Part shown: piece by piece, positions 20,303 to 31,802 of the stretch | Numbering within the stretch: the stretch's first letter is position 1 | Layout: each line of letters starts with the position of its first letter | Assembly (NCBI RefSeq): GCF_017745675.1 | Contig: NZ_JAFLJM010000006.1 | Location: 62,001 to 126,000, forward strand | From: Alkalihalobacillus sp. BA299 | Lineage (GTDB): Bacteria > Bacillota > Bacilli > Bacillales > Bacillaceae_F | DNA: 64,000 nt | Reading direction: 5' to 3' | Made by a program: the position numbers and the translations under genes | Notes under the pieces: generated by a model | Seen by the model: the letters and a program-made list of their open reading frames with translations, nothing else | Databases searched by the model: none | Told to the model about the DNA's origin: nothing

Positions 20303-20404
20303 AATTAAATGAATCAGATTTAGTACCAAGAATGCGAAGACGGTGAAAATCGAGATCTTTTTTAATACTTTATTTCTGAAAATAAGTTAAATATAAAGTA
20401 AAAG

Positions 20405-20432
20405 AAGCAACAGAAGAAATGTTCTGTTGCTT
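20405..20432. terminator. Bidirectional terminator between lutC and rsfA
   Basis: AAGCAACAGAA-GAAATG-TTCTGTTGCTT, 11 perfect pairs, T-rich on the plus side (TTTTATTTT) and A-rich upstream, so it can serve both converging units. Confidence 0.85.
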
Positions 20433-21062
20433 TTATTTTGCTACTTTTTCTAAATTTCCGTTTTTATCCATTCGGAAAGTGGCATTAGACAATGGCTCTT
20501 CTTCTTGTAAAATAGCCATACGTCTAGCACGGTTCATAATTTGAATAAGTGACTGATAGTCCTCTTCAATCGTTTTGTGTTCATCCTTTATCGCCTTCAA
20601 TTCTGCTTCTAGCTCTTTATTCTGCGTTAATAGTTCGAGATTTTCTTTTAAAAGTTTCTCATTCTCTTTTTTTAAGTGATCTGCCGGTAGTTGATTAGAA
20701 GTTAGAGAACGAAGATACGAAATAACCGTTTCGATATCTAAATTATCGAGATTTAAAGGTTGTGCTGGATTAACAACAGGGTAATACAAAGATGCATTTC
20801 TTACAGGTCTGCGATTTGTTGCAAATGCCGCTGCTCTTTTTCTTTCTTTTCTTTCTTTTTTCGCTTCTTTAATTTGTTCTACATATTTTTGGCGTACGAC
20901 TGCATTCCAGCGAAATCCACAAGCTGCTGATGTTCGGTGTAATTCGTCACCAACCTCATCAAATGCAACTAACTGTGTACTTCCTTCTCGAATGTGACGT
21001 AAAACCGTCTCTGCTAATAAAACATCATCTTCATGTGACCAAGCATCTTGACGAACTTTCAT
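20433..21062 (-). CDS. rsfA: RsfA-family prespore transcription regulator
   Basis: A 209-residue protein with an N-terminal Myb/SANT-like DNA-binding segment (MKVRQDAWSHEDDVLLAETV... RTSAACGFRWNAVVR, residues 1-60), a basic Lys/Arg stretch (70-85) and a long coiled coil (about 130-185). This is the RsfA/YlbO pattern; in B. subtilis RsfA adjusts sigma-F-dependent genes in the forespore. SD AAGGAG lies 8 bases before the ATG. B. subtilis does not have it at this site between aspS and rarA, so it is an insertion in the conserved order. Confidence 0.85.
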   Translation of the reverse strand: MKVRQDAWSHEDDVLLAETVLRHIREGSTQLVAFDEVGDELHRTSAACGFRWNAVVRQKYVEQIKEAKKERKERKRAAAFATNRRPVRNASLYYPVVNPAQPLNLDNLDIETVISYLRSLTSNQLPADHLKKENEKLLKENLELLTQNKELEAELKAIKDEHKTIEEDYQSLIQIMNRARRMAILQEEEPLSNATFRMDKNGNLEKVAK

Positions 21063-21079
21063 TAAATCATCTCCTTATC

Positions 21080-21139
21080 TTTCTTGGTTATAAGTAAATT
21101 CATATTTTAGTGAAATTTACTACTACTATTACCAAGAAA
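21080..21139. repeat. Imperfect inverted repeat upstream of rsfA
   Basis: Arms TTTCTTGGT...AGTAAATT(C)A and TGAAATTTACT...ACCAAGAAA surround an 8-base centre; the right arm has about seven extra bases (ACTACTATT region). It sits in the rsfA leader and could be an operator or mRNA hairpin. The rest of the 330-base gap to rarA is AT-rich with no gene I can support. Confidence 0.5.
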
Positions 21140-21395
21140 TCTAGGATATATACATTCATGTTTAAAAAAATACTAGTGTTGTGTTTTTCATTTGAAGATA
21201 AGAAAGTTTTTCTAATTTGCAAAGTGGAACAGAATGATATATATAATAGAAATATTAATATGAAGAACTATTGTCAAATGACACGTAAACTCTGTATCTA
21301 AAATGTTGAATATTGAATTTTTGTTTTTGAAAAATAGATCAGTGGAACAGAGACTAATAGATTAGACTGGAATTTTATTGTTGGAGTTGATTTTA

Positions 21396-22676
21396 GTGGA
21401 TAATTATTTAAGAGAACCACTAGCTTATCGAATGCGTCCTAGTACGCTGGGTGAAATCGTCGGACAAAAGCATATTGTTGGTGAAGGAAAATTACTTCAA
21501 CGAATGATTAAATCAAATCGACTATCATCCATTATATTGTATGGACCACCTGGGACAGGAAAAACGACGATTGCAAATGTAATTGCCCAGCTGACGTCAT
21601 TACCCTTTCATGAAATTAATGCTGTTTCTTCAGGGAAAAAGGAAATGGAAGCAGTTGTACAGGAAGCAAAGTTACTCGGTAAGTCAATATTATTCGTGGA
21701 CGAAGTGCATCGTTTTAATAAGAGTCAACAAGATTTTTTGCTTCCGTATATGGAGAGTGGACTGATCATTCTTATTGGAGCAACAACAGAGAATCCCCAT
21801 TTTGAAATAAATAATGCAATTAAATCTCGCTGTACAATATTAGAATTAACTCACCCTCAACCTGAAGAAATAAAAGAGGTGCTTGAAAGAGCACTATACG
21901 ACGACAAGAAAGGTTTTGGGAAGCTTGATTTCATAATTGAAAATGGTGTACTTGATGAGTTAGCACTTCATTGTGGTGGTGATATTCGATTAGCACTTAA
22001 CGGGCTAGAAATTGCTGTATTATCTACAGAGCCAAATGAAGATGGTCAAATTGAAATTACATTAGAAATTATTAAAGAGTGCTTGCAAAAGAAAAGTCTT
22101 CATTACGATAAAAAAGGCGATCATTTTTACAACATTATTAGTGCGTTTCAAAAAAGTATGAGAGGCTCAGATGTCGATGCGGCGCTCCATTATTTAGCAC
22201 GATTAATAGAGGCTGGTGATTTAGATGTGATTTACAGACGACTTCTAGTTACTGCGTGGGAGGATGTTGGTTTAGCAAACAGTCAAGTGCCACAAATGGT
22301 ATTATCAGCGATCCAATCCGCAGAACGACTTGGCTTACCAGAAGCAAGGATTCCATTAGCAGTTGCTGTGACGGAACTTTGCCTTTCACCAAAATCAAAC
22401 ACGGCTTACAAAGCACTCGACCTTGCGTTAGCCGATGTCAGGTCGTCTAATATTGGTGAAGTACCTGACCATTTAAAGGATGCTCACTATAAAGGTGCAA
22501 AGGAATTAGGTCGAGGTGTTGAGTATAAATACCCACATAACTTCGGTGGTTGGGTAAAGCAACAGTATTTACCTGATACCTTGCAAGGAAAATCATACTA
22601 CCAACCGAAAGAAAGTGGTCAAGAAAAACGGTTGTCACAATTTCACAAGCGAATTCATGAATTGAAAAATAGTTAA
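21396..22676 (+). CDS. rarA: Replication-associated recombination protein A (RarA/MgsA)
   Basis: AAA+ ATPase acting at stalled replication forks. The 426 residues have Walker A GPPGTGKTT near 46-54, Walker B LFVDEVHRF, sensor ATTENPHFEI and the C-terminal tetramer domain with ALHYLARLIEAGD, ELCLSPKSN and LKDAHYKGAKELGRG. I start at GTG (then DNYLREPLAYRMRP), 9 bases after GGAG; the family usually begins close to PLAYRMRP. A TTG six codons earlier (21378) has no ribosome site. Confidence 0.95.
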   Translation: MDNYLREPLAYRMRPSTLGEIVGQKHIVGEGKLLQRMIKSNRLSSIILYGPPGTGKTTIANVIAQLTSLPFHEINAVSSGKKEMEAVVQEAKLLGKSILFVDEVHRFNKSQQDFLLPYMESGLIILIGATTENPHFEINNAIKSRCTILELTHPQPEEIKEVLERALYDDKKGFGKLDFIIENGVLDELALHCGGDIRLALNGLEIAVLSTEPNEDGQIEITLEIIKECLQKKSLHYDKKGDHFYNIISAFQKSMRGSDVDAALHYLARLIEAGDLDVIYRRLLVTAWEDVGLANSQVPQMVLSAIQSAERLGLPEARIPLAVAVTELCLSPKSNTAYKALDLALADVRSSNIGEVPDHLKDAHYKGAKELGRGVEYKYPHNFGGWVKQQYLPDTLQGKSYYQPKESGQEKRLSQFHKRIHELKNS

Positions 22677-22763
22677 ACCTCTTCGATTCAAATAAAAACC
22701 ATTTCGTGCTATAATGGCTAAGAATTTAAAGTTTCAGCAGAGTATAGAGAGAAGGAATATGAC

Positions 22764-23474
22764 ATGAACATAGATAAGCGTAGGGAGTGGAGAAGAAAGA
22801 AACTGGGCTTTCGCTGGGGAATATTTATGCTTGGTTTAGTGATCATGTCTTTTGGAATTTCGTTAATGATAACCGCTGACCTAGGAAGTGCACCTTGGGA
22901 TGTCCTTCATATTGGTCTGACATTACAGTTAGGATTAACGATCGGTACGTGGTCAATAATCATGGGGTTTGTCATCATTGGTATCACAGCTTTATTGACA
23001 AAGGAATGGCCTCAATTAGGGGCGTTTGTTAATATGGTCCTAGTTGGAGTATTTATTGATATATTTTTATTTTTCTTAATCACACCAGATTCTTTTATTA
23101 GTAAGCTTATAATGCTTATTAGTGGGATCATTATTATTGGTTATGGAATGGGACTTTATATTGCTCCAAACTGTGGAGCGGGTCCAAGAGATAGTCTCAT
23201 GTTAGCGATAACGAAAAAAACAAAATTTAAAGTACAATGGGTACGAAGTGCAATGGAAATCGTCGTTCTCACAACGGGTTGGTTATTAGGTGGTCCCGTT
23301 TTTATCGGTACATTAATTTTTTGTTTTGGTATTGGAAGTGTCGTTGGGATTACGCTTCCGCAATGCCAACGTTTAGTAGATCGATTGATAGAAAGAGGGG
23401 TAAATAATGAAGATATCGACAAAAGGACGTTACGGGTTGACCATCATGATGGCATTAGCGAAGAAATACGGTGA
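22764..23474 (+). CDS. YczE/YitT-type integral membrane protein
   Basis: A 236-residue protein with five to six membrane helices after a basic start (MNIDKRREWRRKKLG). Family segments are LGSAPWDVLHIGL, GTWSIIMG and APNCGAGPRDSLMLAI, as in B. subtilis YczE/YyaS; those proteins have no established transport substrate. Its last 68 bases overlap cymR in another frame, which is unusual: the tail after ERGVNNEDIDK is charged and may be dispensable. B. subtilis lacks a gene at this position. Confidence 0.85.
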   Translation: MNIDKRREWRRKKLGFRWGIFMLGLVIMSFGISLMITADLGSAPWDVLHIGLTLQLGLTIGTWSIIMGFVIIGITALLTKEWPQLGAFVNMVLVGVFIDIFLFFLITPDSFISKLIMLISGIIIIGYGMGLYIAPNCGAGPRDSLMLAITKKTKFKVQWVRSAMEIVVLTTGWLLGGPVFIGTLIFCFGIGSVVGITLPQCQRLVDRLIERGVNNEDIDKRTLRVDHHDGISEEIR

Positions 23475-23826
23475 AGGACCGGTCTCATTAAAATCAATTG
23501 CGAAAGATCATGAGTTGTCCGAGCACTATCTAGAGCAATTAATTGCACCACTAAGAAATGCAATGCTTGTAAAAAGTGTACGAGGCGCTTATGGTGGCTA
23601 TATGCTTGCCAAAGAACCTATTGAAATCACAGCAGGTGACATCATTCGTGTTCTTGAAGGGCCGATTAGTCCGGTTGAAGTACTCGAGGATGAAGAACCA
23701 GCCAAACGAGATCTTTGGATAAAAATCCGCGATGCGGTTAAAGATGTATTAGATAACACAACTCTTCAAGATTTAGCGGATTATGAGGGTGAAGGAGAAC
23801 AGGAATATTATATGTTCTACATATAG
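23407..23826 (+). CDS. cymR: Cysteine metabolism repressor CymR (Rrf2 family)
   Basis: DNA-binding repressor of sulfur and cysteine uptake genes, acting with CysK as sensor in B. subtilis. The 139 residues have the Rrf2 winged helix MKISTKGRYGLTIMMALAK... SLKSIAKDHELSEHYLEQLIAPLRN and GAYGGYMLAK. No Cys is present, so it is not an Fe-S IscR. SD AGAGGGG lies 6 bases before the ATG. The start is 68 bases inside the upstream gene. It precedes iscS-mnmA, as in B. subtilis. Confidence 0.95.
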   Translation: MKISTKGRYGLTIMMALAKKYGEGPVSLKSIAKDHELSEHYLEQLIAPLRNAMLVKSVRGAYGGYMLAKEPIEITAGDIIRVLEGPISPVEVLEDEEPAKRDLWIKIRDAVKDVLDNTTLQDLADYEGEGEQEYYMFYI

Positions 23827-23828
23827 AA

Positions 23829-23903
23829 GGTAGTTCAAAATGTCCGGGAAAAATAGCTGTCGAACCTCTTCGTTGGCTCTTTTTGTCCTCCTTTTTGAAC
23901 CTA
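23829..23903. repeat. Small inverted-repeat element between cymR and iscS
   Basis: Ends TAGTTCAAAATGTCC and GTCCTCCTTTTTGAACCTA form near-matching inverted arms (core GTTCAAAA / TTTTGAAC) around a GC-richer centre. It could act as a terminator for cymR or be a small mobile-type repeat; no second copy was found in the window. Confidence 0.4.
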
Positions 23904-23955
23904 TATAATAAAAGAGGTAGTTCTAGTTAAGTGAATGTAAAAGTAGGTGTAATCA

Positions 23956-26275
<2,320 letters not shown>

Positions 26276-26315
26276 GTTTGGAAAAAAATTGGTCAGGCTT
26301 CACCTTAAGTGGAGC

Positions 26316-26343
26316 TTGGTTCTTTTTACTTCTTTGTTATACT
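26316..26343 (+). promoter_or_regulatory. Candidate extended -10 promoter of yrrB
   Basis: TTGGTT, 16-base spacer, TATACT preceded by TGT (extended -10). Confidence 0.5.
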
Positions 26344-26381
26344 AAAAATAAAAATATCATAAAGGTAAGGAAGGTAAAACG

Positions 26382-27044
26382 ATGAACGATAACATACAAC
26401 TTGGACTTCAAGCCATGCAGGATAGAGATTATGAAAAAGCGGCGTCCTATTTTAATCAAGCGATTGAAGCGAACCCAAGCGATCCAATTGGCTTTATTAA
26501 TTTTGGGAATTTATTAGCGATTGTCGGTGAACTTGAAAAAGCGATCGTATTTTTTGAGCGGGCAATCGATTTAGACTCCAAGGCAGCAACGGCATATTAC
26601 GGTGCGGGTAATGCGTTTTATCAATTGGAGAAGTTTGAAGAAGCGATTAAGATGTTCCATCAGGCAATGCAAAACGACCTGAAAGAAGCAGATGTGTTTT
26701 TTATGATTGGAATGAGCTATTACAATTTAGGGCAGTTCAATCATGCGTTAGTTCATTTTCAAACAGCAACTGAAATGAAACCAAACGACATTGAAGCTCG
26801 TTTTCAATATGCTCTTTCCTTAGCAAGCGCTGATCACATCGATGATGCAATTATACAGTTTAAGGGAATCTTGCAACAGGATGAAAATAATGCTGATGCA
26901 TTCTATAATCTAGGTATAGCTTATGCCTGCAAAGATGATCCAAAAGCAGCAAAAGAAGCATTTGAGCATGCCCTTGAGGTACAACCTGATCATCTTCTCG
27001 CGGGTAACGGTAAAAAGCTAATGGAGGAACTGCTAACGCAATAG
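26382..27044 (+). CDS. yrrB: TPR-repeat protein YrrB
   Basis: A 220-residue protein made almost wholly of tetratricopeptide repeats (about six 34-residue units, each with the A-x4-F/Y-x2-A-I pattern, for example EEAIKMFHQAMQ and GQFNHALVHFQTAT). Such solenoids bind other proteins; the partner is not known. It has no signal peptide. recD2 begins 11 bases after the stop, the order seen in B. subtilis. Confidence 0.92.
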   Translation: MNDNIQLGLQAMQDRDYEKAASYFNQAIEANPSDPIGFINFGNLLAIVGELEKAIVFFERAIDLDSKAATAYYGAGNAFYQLEKFEEAIKMFHQAMQNDLKEADVFFMIGMSYYNLGQFNHALVHFQTATEMKPNDIEARFQYALSLASADHIDDAIIQFKGILQQDENNADAFYNLGIAYACKDDPKAAKEAFEHALEVQPDHLLAGNGKKLMEELLTQ

Positions 27045-27055
27045 GAGGCAGATTG

Positions 27056-29329
27056 ATGGAGAACCAAGGAACCCAAGAACACTCTCCATACATCAAAGGA
27101 GAGGTCACCCATCTTATATTTCATAATGAAGAAAATTTTTATACGGTAGCAGCTATAAAAGTTCTAGAAGCTACAGAAGTGATAGATGATCTACAAATAA
27201 CAGTGGTTGGTACACTTCCGAAAATTGAACCTCAAGACGTCTATACTTTCTTCGGTAGACTACATGACCACCCCAAATTCGGATTGCAATATGTCGTTGA
27301 GCAATTTCGTCGTGATATCCCGCAAACAACTCAAGGGATCATCCAGTACTTATCGAGTGATCGCTTTCCTGGGATCGGTAAAAAAACAGCAGAGTCGATT
27401 GTTAAAAACTTAGGAGAACGTGTCATTACATTAATTTTAGAAGATCCGTCGGTATTAGAAAGTGTCCCAAAATTGAGCGAAGAAAAACGAACGCTCATTT
27501 ATGAACAATTGGTGGAACATCAGGGGATTGAACAAGTAATTTTATTTTTATCCAAATATGGTTTCGGCATTGAACTTGCGATTAAAATATATCAAGTATA
27601 CAAACAACAGACACTAGATGTCCTTCAAACTAATCCGTATCAACTGATTCAAGATGTTGAAGGAATCGGCTTTAAACGAGCAGATTTACTCGGTGAAGCG
27701 ATTGGAATTTCAGGTAACCATCCGGACCGTATCCAAGCTGGGTGTATTTATTGTTTAAATGAATTATGTAATCAGCAAGGACATGTTTTTTTAACACAAC
27801 AGGATATGATCCAAGAAGTTTCTACGTTATTGACAACTCCATCTAACCAAATAACAACAGATGAAGTTGTCAATGTTTTAACAATGATGGATGAAGAAGG
27901 AAAAATCGTTATTGAAGAGGAGCGAATTTATTTAAAGACGTTATTTTTCGCTGAAAAAGGTTTAGTTACACACATAAAACGTCTCGTTAATCGAGAGGAG
28001 CCTTTAGCATTTGTCCAGTCTGAGTTTTTATCAGCGCTTGGAGAACTAGAAGAGACATTGAAAATTGAGTATGCGGAATCACAAAAAAAAGGAATTGAAA
28101 CGGCCCTTTCATCACCTATTATGATCTTAACGGGTGGACCTGGGACAGGGAAAACGACGGTGATAAAAGGGATTGTAGAAGTTTATGCAAAGCTTCACGG
28201 AATCTCACTTGAACCAAGTGATTATAAGGCAGGAGATTCATTTCCAGTTTTGTTAGTTGCCCCTACAGGTAGAGCTGCTAAACGAATGGGCGAAGCAACT
28301 GGTCTCCCGTCCTTAACGATCCATCGCCTCTTAGGATGGAAAGGTGGCAATGGTGGGTTTGAAAAAAATGAATTTGAACAATTAGAAGGTAATTTACTTA
28401 TTGTTGATGAAGTGTCGATGGTCGATATATGGCTAGCCAATCAATTGTTCAAATCGATTCCTGACAATATGCAAATCATTTTAGTAGGTGATCAAGATCA
28501 GCTTCCTTCCGTTGGTCCAGGACAAGTATTAAGTGATTTATTACGATCGCGTGCCATACCGATAGTTGAATTAACGGATATTTATCGACAGGAAGAAGGG
28601 TCTTCAATTATTAAGCTGGCTCATGAAATAAAAAATGGTACTTTGCCACAAGATTTAAAAGAAGCAAAGGATGATCGACGATTTTTTCCTTGTACCCAAA
28701 ATCAAGTGATGCAAGTTATTGAAAAAGTCTATTTAAATGCAATCAAAAAAGGGTATACTCCAAAAGATATTCAAGTATTAGCACCAATGTATAGAGGGAA
28801 TGCCGGGATTGAACGTTTAAATGTGCAATTACAAAACCTAGTAAATCCCTCAGTTGAAGGAAGGCGCGAAATTGAGTTTGGAGATATCGTTTATCGGAAA
28901 GGCGACGTGGTCCTTCAGCTAATTAATAATCCTGATGAACAAGTGTTTAATGGAGACCGTGGTGAAATTGTAGCGATTATATATGCAAAAGAAAATATCG
29001 AAAAAATGGATCAAATTGTGATTTCTTTTGAAGGTATAGAGGTTGTTTATAATAAAAAAGATTTAAACCAAATCACTCATGCCTATTGTACATCTATTCA
29101 TAAAGCGCAAGGAAGCGAGTTTCCGATCGTTATTATGCCTGTTGTCAAAGGGTATTATCGTATGCTAAGACGTAATCTTATCTATACTGGAGTGACTCGT
29201 GCGAAGCAATTTTTAATCTTGTGTGGAGAGCAACATGCACTTTTTCAGGCAATTGAGCAGAAGGACGAACACATTAGAAATACCATGCTTTCCGATAAGC
29301 TTAAGGAAGCACTGGTAACAAGAAACTAG
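27056..29329 (+). CDS. recD2: ATP-dependent DNA helicase RecD2
   Basis: 5'-3' SF1 helicase without RecBC, used in replication-fork repair. The 757 residues have the long N-terminal domain with helix-hairpin-helix segments (FPGIGKKTAESIVK; EGIGFKRADLLG), Walker A GGPGTGKTT at about 361-369, Walker B DEVSMVD, GDQDQLPSVGPG (motif III), and C-terminal IHKAQGSEFP and YTGVTRAK. ATG 27056 is 7 bases from AGGAGG; a TTG one codon earlier is less well placed. Confidence 0.96.
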   Translation: MENQGTQEHSPYIKGEVTHLIFHNEENFYTVAAIKVLEATEVIDDLQITVVGTLPKIEPQDVYTFFGRLHDHPKFGLQYVVEQFRRDIPQTTQGIIQYLSSDRFPGIGKKTAESIVKNLGERVITLILEDPSVLESVPKLSEEKRTLIYEQLVEHQGIEQVILFLSKYGFGIELAIKIYQVYKQQTLDVLQTNPYQLIQDVEGIGFKRADLLGEAIGISGNHPDRIQAGCIYCLNELCNQQGHVFLTQQDMIQEVSTLLTTPSNQITTDEVVNVLTMMDEEGKIVIEEERIYLKTLFFAEKGLVTHIKRLVNREEPLAFVQSEFLSALGELEETLKIEYAESQKKGIETALSSPIMILTGGPGTGKTTVIKGIVEVYAKLHGISLEPSDYKAGDSFPVLLVAPTGRAAKRMGEATGLPSLTIHRLLGWKGGNGGFEKNEFEQLEGNLLIVDEVSMVDIWLANQLFKSIPDNMQIILVGDQDQLPSVGPGQVLSDLLRSRAIPIVELTDIYRQEEGSSIIKLAHEIKNGTLPQDLKEAKDDRRFFPCTQNQVMQVIEKVYLNAIKKGYTPKDIQVLAPMYRGNAGIERLNVQLQNLVNPSVEGRREIEFGDIVYRKGDVVLQLINNPDEQVFNGDRGEIVAIIYAKENIEKMDQIVISFEGIEVVYNKKDLNQITHAYCTSIHKAQGSEFPIVIMPVVKGYYRMLRRNLIYTGVTRAKQFLILCGEQHALFQAIEQKDEHIRNTMLSDKLKEALVTRN

Positions 29330-29384
29330 CATGAAAGGATACTAACTGTTAGAAACTATAACTGTTCGAGAGGAGGAGGTTCCT

Positions 29385-29858
29385 TTGCGAACATTTGCTA
29401 GTATATGTGGACATTCAATTTTTTGTTCAAAAACTGGAGAAGAAATTGGGATCGTGAATGATTTGTTGTTAAACGATCGTGGAGTAGTCATTGGTTTGGT
29501 TATCGATAAAAAGGGCTGGTTTAATCGTCATTTATTCGTACCGATTGATGCAGTAACAGGGTTTGGACATGATAGCCTAATGGTGCATGATCATGAAAAT
29601 ACAACGGTTTATTATAAAAAAAAGAATGAGCACCCTTTAAAGCAAGGGAAGGAAAAGCTATCTGGAAGACCGCTGTTAACCAGTGAAGGCGAGAAGCTAG
29701 GGTTGGTAGAAGATGTATATTTTATGGAAGAATTGGGCACCATTGTAGGGTATGAAGTAACAGAAGGTCTAATTGCTGATATTAAAGAAGGACGAAAAGT
29801 AGTAAAGACAGATCGTCCTTTGACGATTGGCAAAGACATTCTCGTTGTTCAATTATAA
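29385..29858 (+). CDS. yrrD: PRC-barrel domain protein YrrD
   Basis: A 157-residue protein with two PRC-barrel-like halves, about 4-80 (SKTGEEIGIVNDLLLNDRGVVIGLVID) and 93-157 (TSEGEKLGLVEDVYFMEELGTIVGYEV). The fold occurs in ribosome-maturation and photosynthetic proteins, but no role is known for YrrD. Start is a TTG 5 bases after AGGAGGAGG. It heads a run of three small genes. Confidence 0.85.
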   Translation: MRTFASICGHSIFCSKTGEEIGIVNDLLLNDRGVVIGLVIDKKGWFNRHLFVPIDAVTGFGHDSLMVHDHENTTVYYKKKNEHPLKQGKEKLSGRPLLTSEGEKLGLVEDVYFMEELGTIVGYEVTEGLIADIKEGRKVVKTDRPLTIGKDILVVQL

Positions 29859-29876
29859 AAAAGAGGAGACCCTATC

Positions 29877-30074
29877 ATGCAATGTCCAAACTGTAATTGT
29901 AAAGATATCGGTAAAATAGGCACGAACCAATATTATTGTTGGAATTGCTTTGTTGAAATGACGATTACAAAAGGGAAGTTGTCACTTCACCAAGTCGAAG
30001 AAGACGGCTCTCTTAGCTCACTCGATGATCTCTTTGAAGACCAGGATCTACAAATCGAAAATGTAATCCAATAA
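29877..30074 (+). CDS. yrzR: Small zinc-ribbon protein YrzR
   Basis: A 65-residue protein with two Cys pairs, CPNCNCKDIGKIG (3-15) and YCWNCF (near 21-26), forming a likely zinc ribbon, then an acidic tail (DDLFEDQD). Homologues follow yrrD in bacilli. Function unknown. SD AGAGGAG lies 9 bases before the ATG. Confidence 0.8.
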   Translation: MQCPNCNCKDIGKIGTNQYYCWNCFVEMTITKGKLSLHQVEEDGSLSSLDDLFEDQDLQIENVIQ

Positions 30075-30092
30075 AGCTGGTGGTGGTTACCG

Positions 30093-30275
30093 ATGCGTAG
30101 TTTGTTTTTAGCATTTGGTTTAGGTGCGGCAGCTTATTCGATGAGAGATCGCCGCAATCGAAAACGGTTGATGCAATGGGTACGACCTATCACAAAAATT
30201 GATTTCCAAGACATCGTACCAAATAAAAATGACTTACAAAAGATGAGAAAACGAATGATGAAAAATTTCGCATAA
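30093..30275 (+). CDS. yrzQ: Small YrzQ/DUF3918-like protein
   Basis: A 60-residue basic protein. It begins with a short hydrophobic, glycine/alanine-rich segment (SLFLAFGLGAAAYSM) and ends with KMRKRMMKNFA, the pattern of the YrzQ/DUF3918 family. Probably membrane-attached; role unknown. Its ribosome site is weak (GGTGGTGG). A terminator follows. Confidence 0.7.
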   Translation: MRSLFLAFGLGAAAYSMRDRRNRKRLMQWVRPITKIDFQDIVPNKNDLQKMRKRMMKNFA

Positions 30276-30282
30276 CCTTTTG

Positions 30283-30320
30283 AAAAGAGGCTGATAAAAT
30301 GAATATCGGTCTCTTTTTTA
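30283..30320 (+). terminator. Intrinsic terminator after yrzQ
   Basis: AAAAGAGGCTGATA pairs along its whole length (with G-U pairs) with TATCGGTCTCTTTT, followed by Ts. Confidence 0.85.
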
Positions 30321-30448
30321 TAGGATCATGACGAATTTCATTTGTTTTAACCTATGGCGGTCACTACGTCCGTTATTTACCTAAATTGCAACACTTTGCT
30401 TCATAGTTTTTGTGAAATTGTGCAAGATATAACTATGGAGGAAAATAA

Positions 30449-31513
30449 ATGGAAAAATCAAAAGGGATACAATGGATTATCAAACTTTCTATTGCTATTT
30501 TAGTACTTTTATTAATATATATTTTTTTACAATTATCACCACTCTGGCTACCGGTCATAAAAGTCTTATCTAGAGTCGCAATTCCGTTACTTATTGCTGC
30601 AATCATTACATATTTATTACATCCTGTCATTGAAAATGCACATGCTTATGGAGTCCCACGTCCGATTGCGGTGTTAATCATTTACTTATTATTTTTTGGT
30701 GGGTTGGCTTACTTGGTTACTACTGCTTTCCCATATGTCATCAAACAGCTTAGAGAATTAATTGAAAATTTGCCTTTGATCATCCAACAAATTCAAGAAT
30801 GGAGTAATGTATTCGAAAGACAAATTTCTGCTTTACCTGAAGGCATGCAAAATCAATTAGCTGATTGGATTACAGGGTTAGAAGGACGAGCTGAGTCGAT
30901 AGGAGAAAGTATTTTAGCAGCAATAGGATCGATTTTAAGCTCATTTATTTATTTTATTGTCATTCCTTTTTTAGTGTTTTATTTGCTAAAGGATTATCAG
31001 TTAATAGAGAAGGTTGCTTGGTATGTAACGCCGAAGAAATGGAGAAAGGAAGGCGTTGCATTTATTCGAGATGTCGACCAATCGTTAGGTAATTATATTC
31101 GAGGACAAATACTAGTATCTATGTGTGTTGGGATAATAGCAATGGTTGGTTTATGGTTAATTGGAGTTCCTTACCCGATAATACTGGGCCTATTTATTGG
31201 AATGACTGATATTATTCCTTACTTTGGCGCATTTTTAGGTGCATTTCCAGCAGCGATCGTAGCTGCTCTACATTCATGGCAAATGCTTCTTTTTACAGTA
31301 TTATTGATTTTTATACTCCAACAGATTGAGGGGAATATCCTGTCACCTGTTATTGTTGGGAAATCGGTTCATTTACATCCAATTTTAATTATGGTCGCTT
31401 TATTAATTGGAGTTGAAACAGCTGGAGTACTCGGACTCGTTTTAGCTGTTCCGATCCTTTCTGTTGTTAAAGTCGTTTTACTACATTTACGAACAAATTT
31501 ACTCAATCATTGA
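30449..31513 (+). CDS. yrrI: AI-2E family transporter (YrrI)
   Basis: A 354-residue membrane protein of the AI-2 exporter/PerM family, now known to include cation/proton antiporters and other carriers. About eight helices: two near the N-terminus (12-30, 34-56), one at 65-88, a soluble segment (95-150), then the core with PYPIILGLFIGMTDIIPYFGAFLGAFPA and LQQIEGNILSPVIVGKSV, the family signature. SD TGGAGG is 9 bases before the ATG. It is followed directly by the alaS leader, as in B. subtilis. Confidence 0.9.
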   Translation: MEKSKGIQWIIKLSIAILVLLLIYIFLQLSPLWLPVIKVLSRVAIPLLIAAIITYLLHPVIENAHAYGVPRPIAVLIIYLLFFGGLAYLVTTAFPYVIKQLRELIENLPLIIQQIQEWSNVFERQISALPEGMQNQLADWITGLEGRAESIGESILAAIGSILSSFIYFIVIPFLVFYLLKDYQLIEKVAWYVTPKKWRKEGVAFIRDVDQSLGNYIRGQILVSMCVGIIAMVGLWLIGVPYPIILGLFIGMTDIIPYFGAFLGAFPAAIVAALHSWQMLLFTVLLIFILQQIEGNILSPVIVGKSVHLHPILIMVALLIGVETAGVLGLVLAVPILSVVKVVLLHLRTNLLNH

Positions 31514-31538
31514 CAACTCTAGTATCGATTTTTATAAT
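31510..31538 (+). promoter_or_regulatory. Consensus promoter of the alaS T-box leader
   Basis: TTGACA, 17-base spacer, TATAAT: perfect sigma-A hexamers. The -35 overlaps the stop codon of yrrI. Confidence 0.9.
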
Positions 31539-31544
31539 AAATAT

Positions 31545-31795
31545 TGAAATCAAATATAATGAATACGTTGATGGAACAAGTATGTCAAAGCCCATTTTAA
31601 AGAGAGGTATTTCCTTAGCTGAAAGAAATACTAAATGAAGATTGACAGAAAGCTACTCCTGAGTGTAGAAAAACCTACCGTTAGCTGCGTTAAAGCTTTT
31701 AAGGTGATGGACTACTTTAAGTCCATAACTAGGGTGGTACCGCGTGAATAAAACTCTCGTCCCTTATTTAGGGATGAGAGTTATTTTATTTTAGA
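31545..31795 (+). promoter_or_regulatory. T-box leader controlling alaS (alanine specifier)
   Basis: The T-box core AGGGTGGTACCGCG is at 31731-31744. The specifier-loop AGTA motif is at 31579-31582 and the facing strand reads GAAAGCTAC, placing the specifier GCT (alanine) at 31652-31654. The terminator is ACTCTCGTCCCT with AGGGATGAGAGT, then a T-rich run. Known T-box logic: uncharged tRNA-Ala prevents termination. Confidence 0.93.
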
Positions 31796-31802
31796 AAACT
31801 CG

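Noticed and set aside
21110..21301. 63-codon open frame between rsfA and rarA
   Set aside because: No ribosome site, low-complexity AT-rich translation, and it overlaps the inverted repeat in the rsfA leader.
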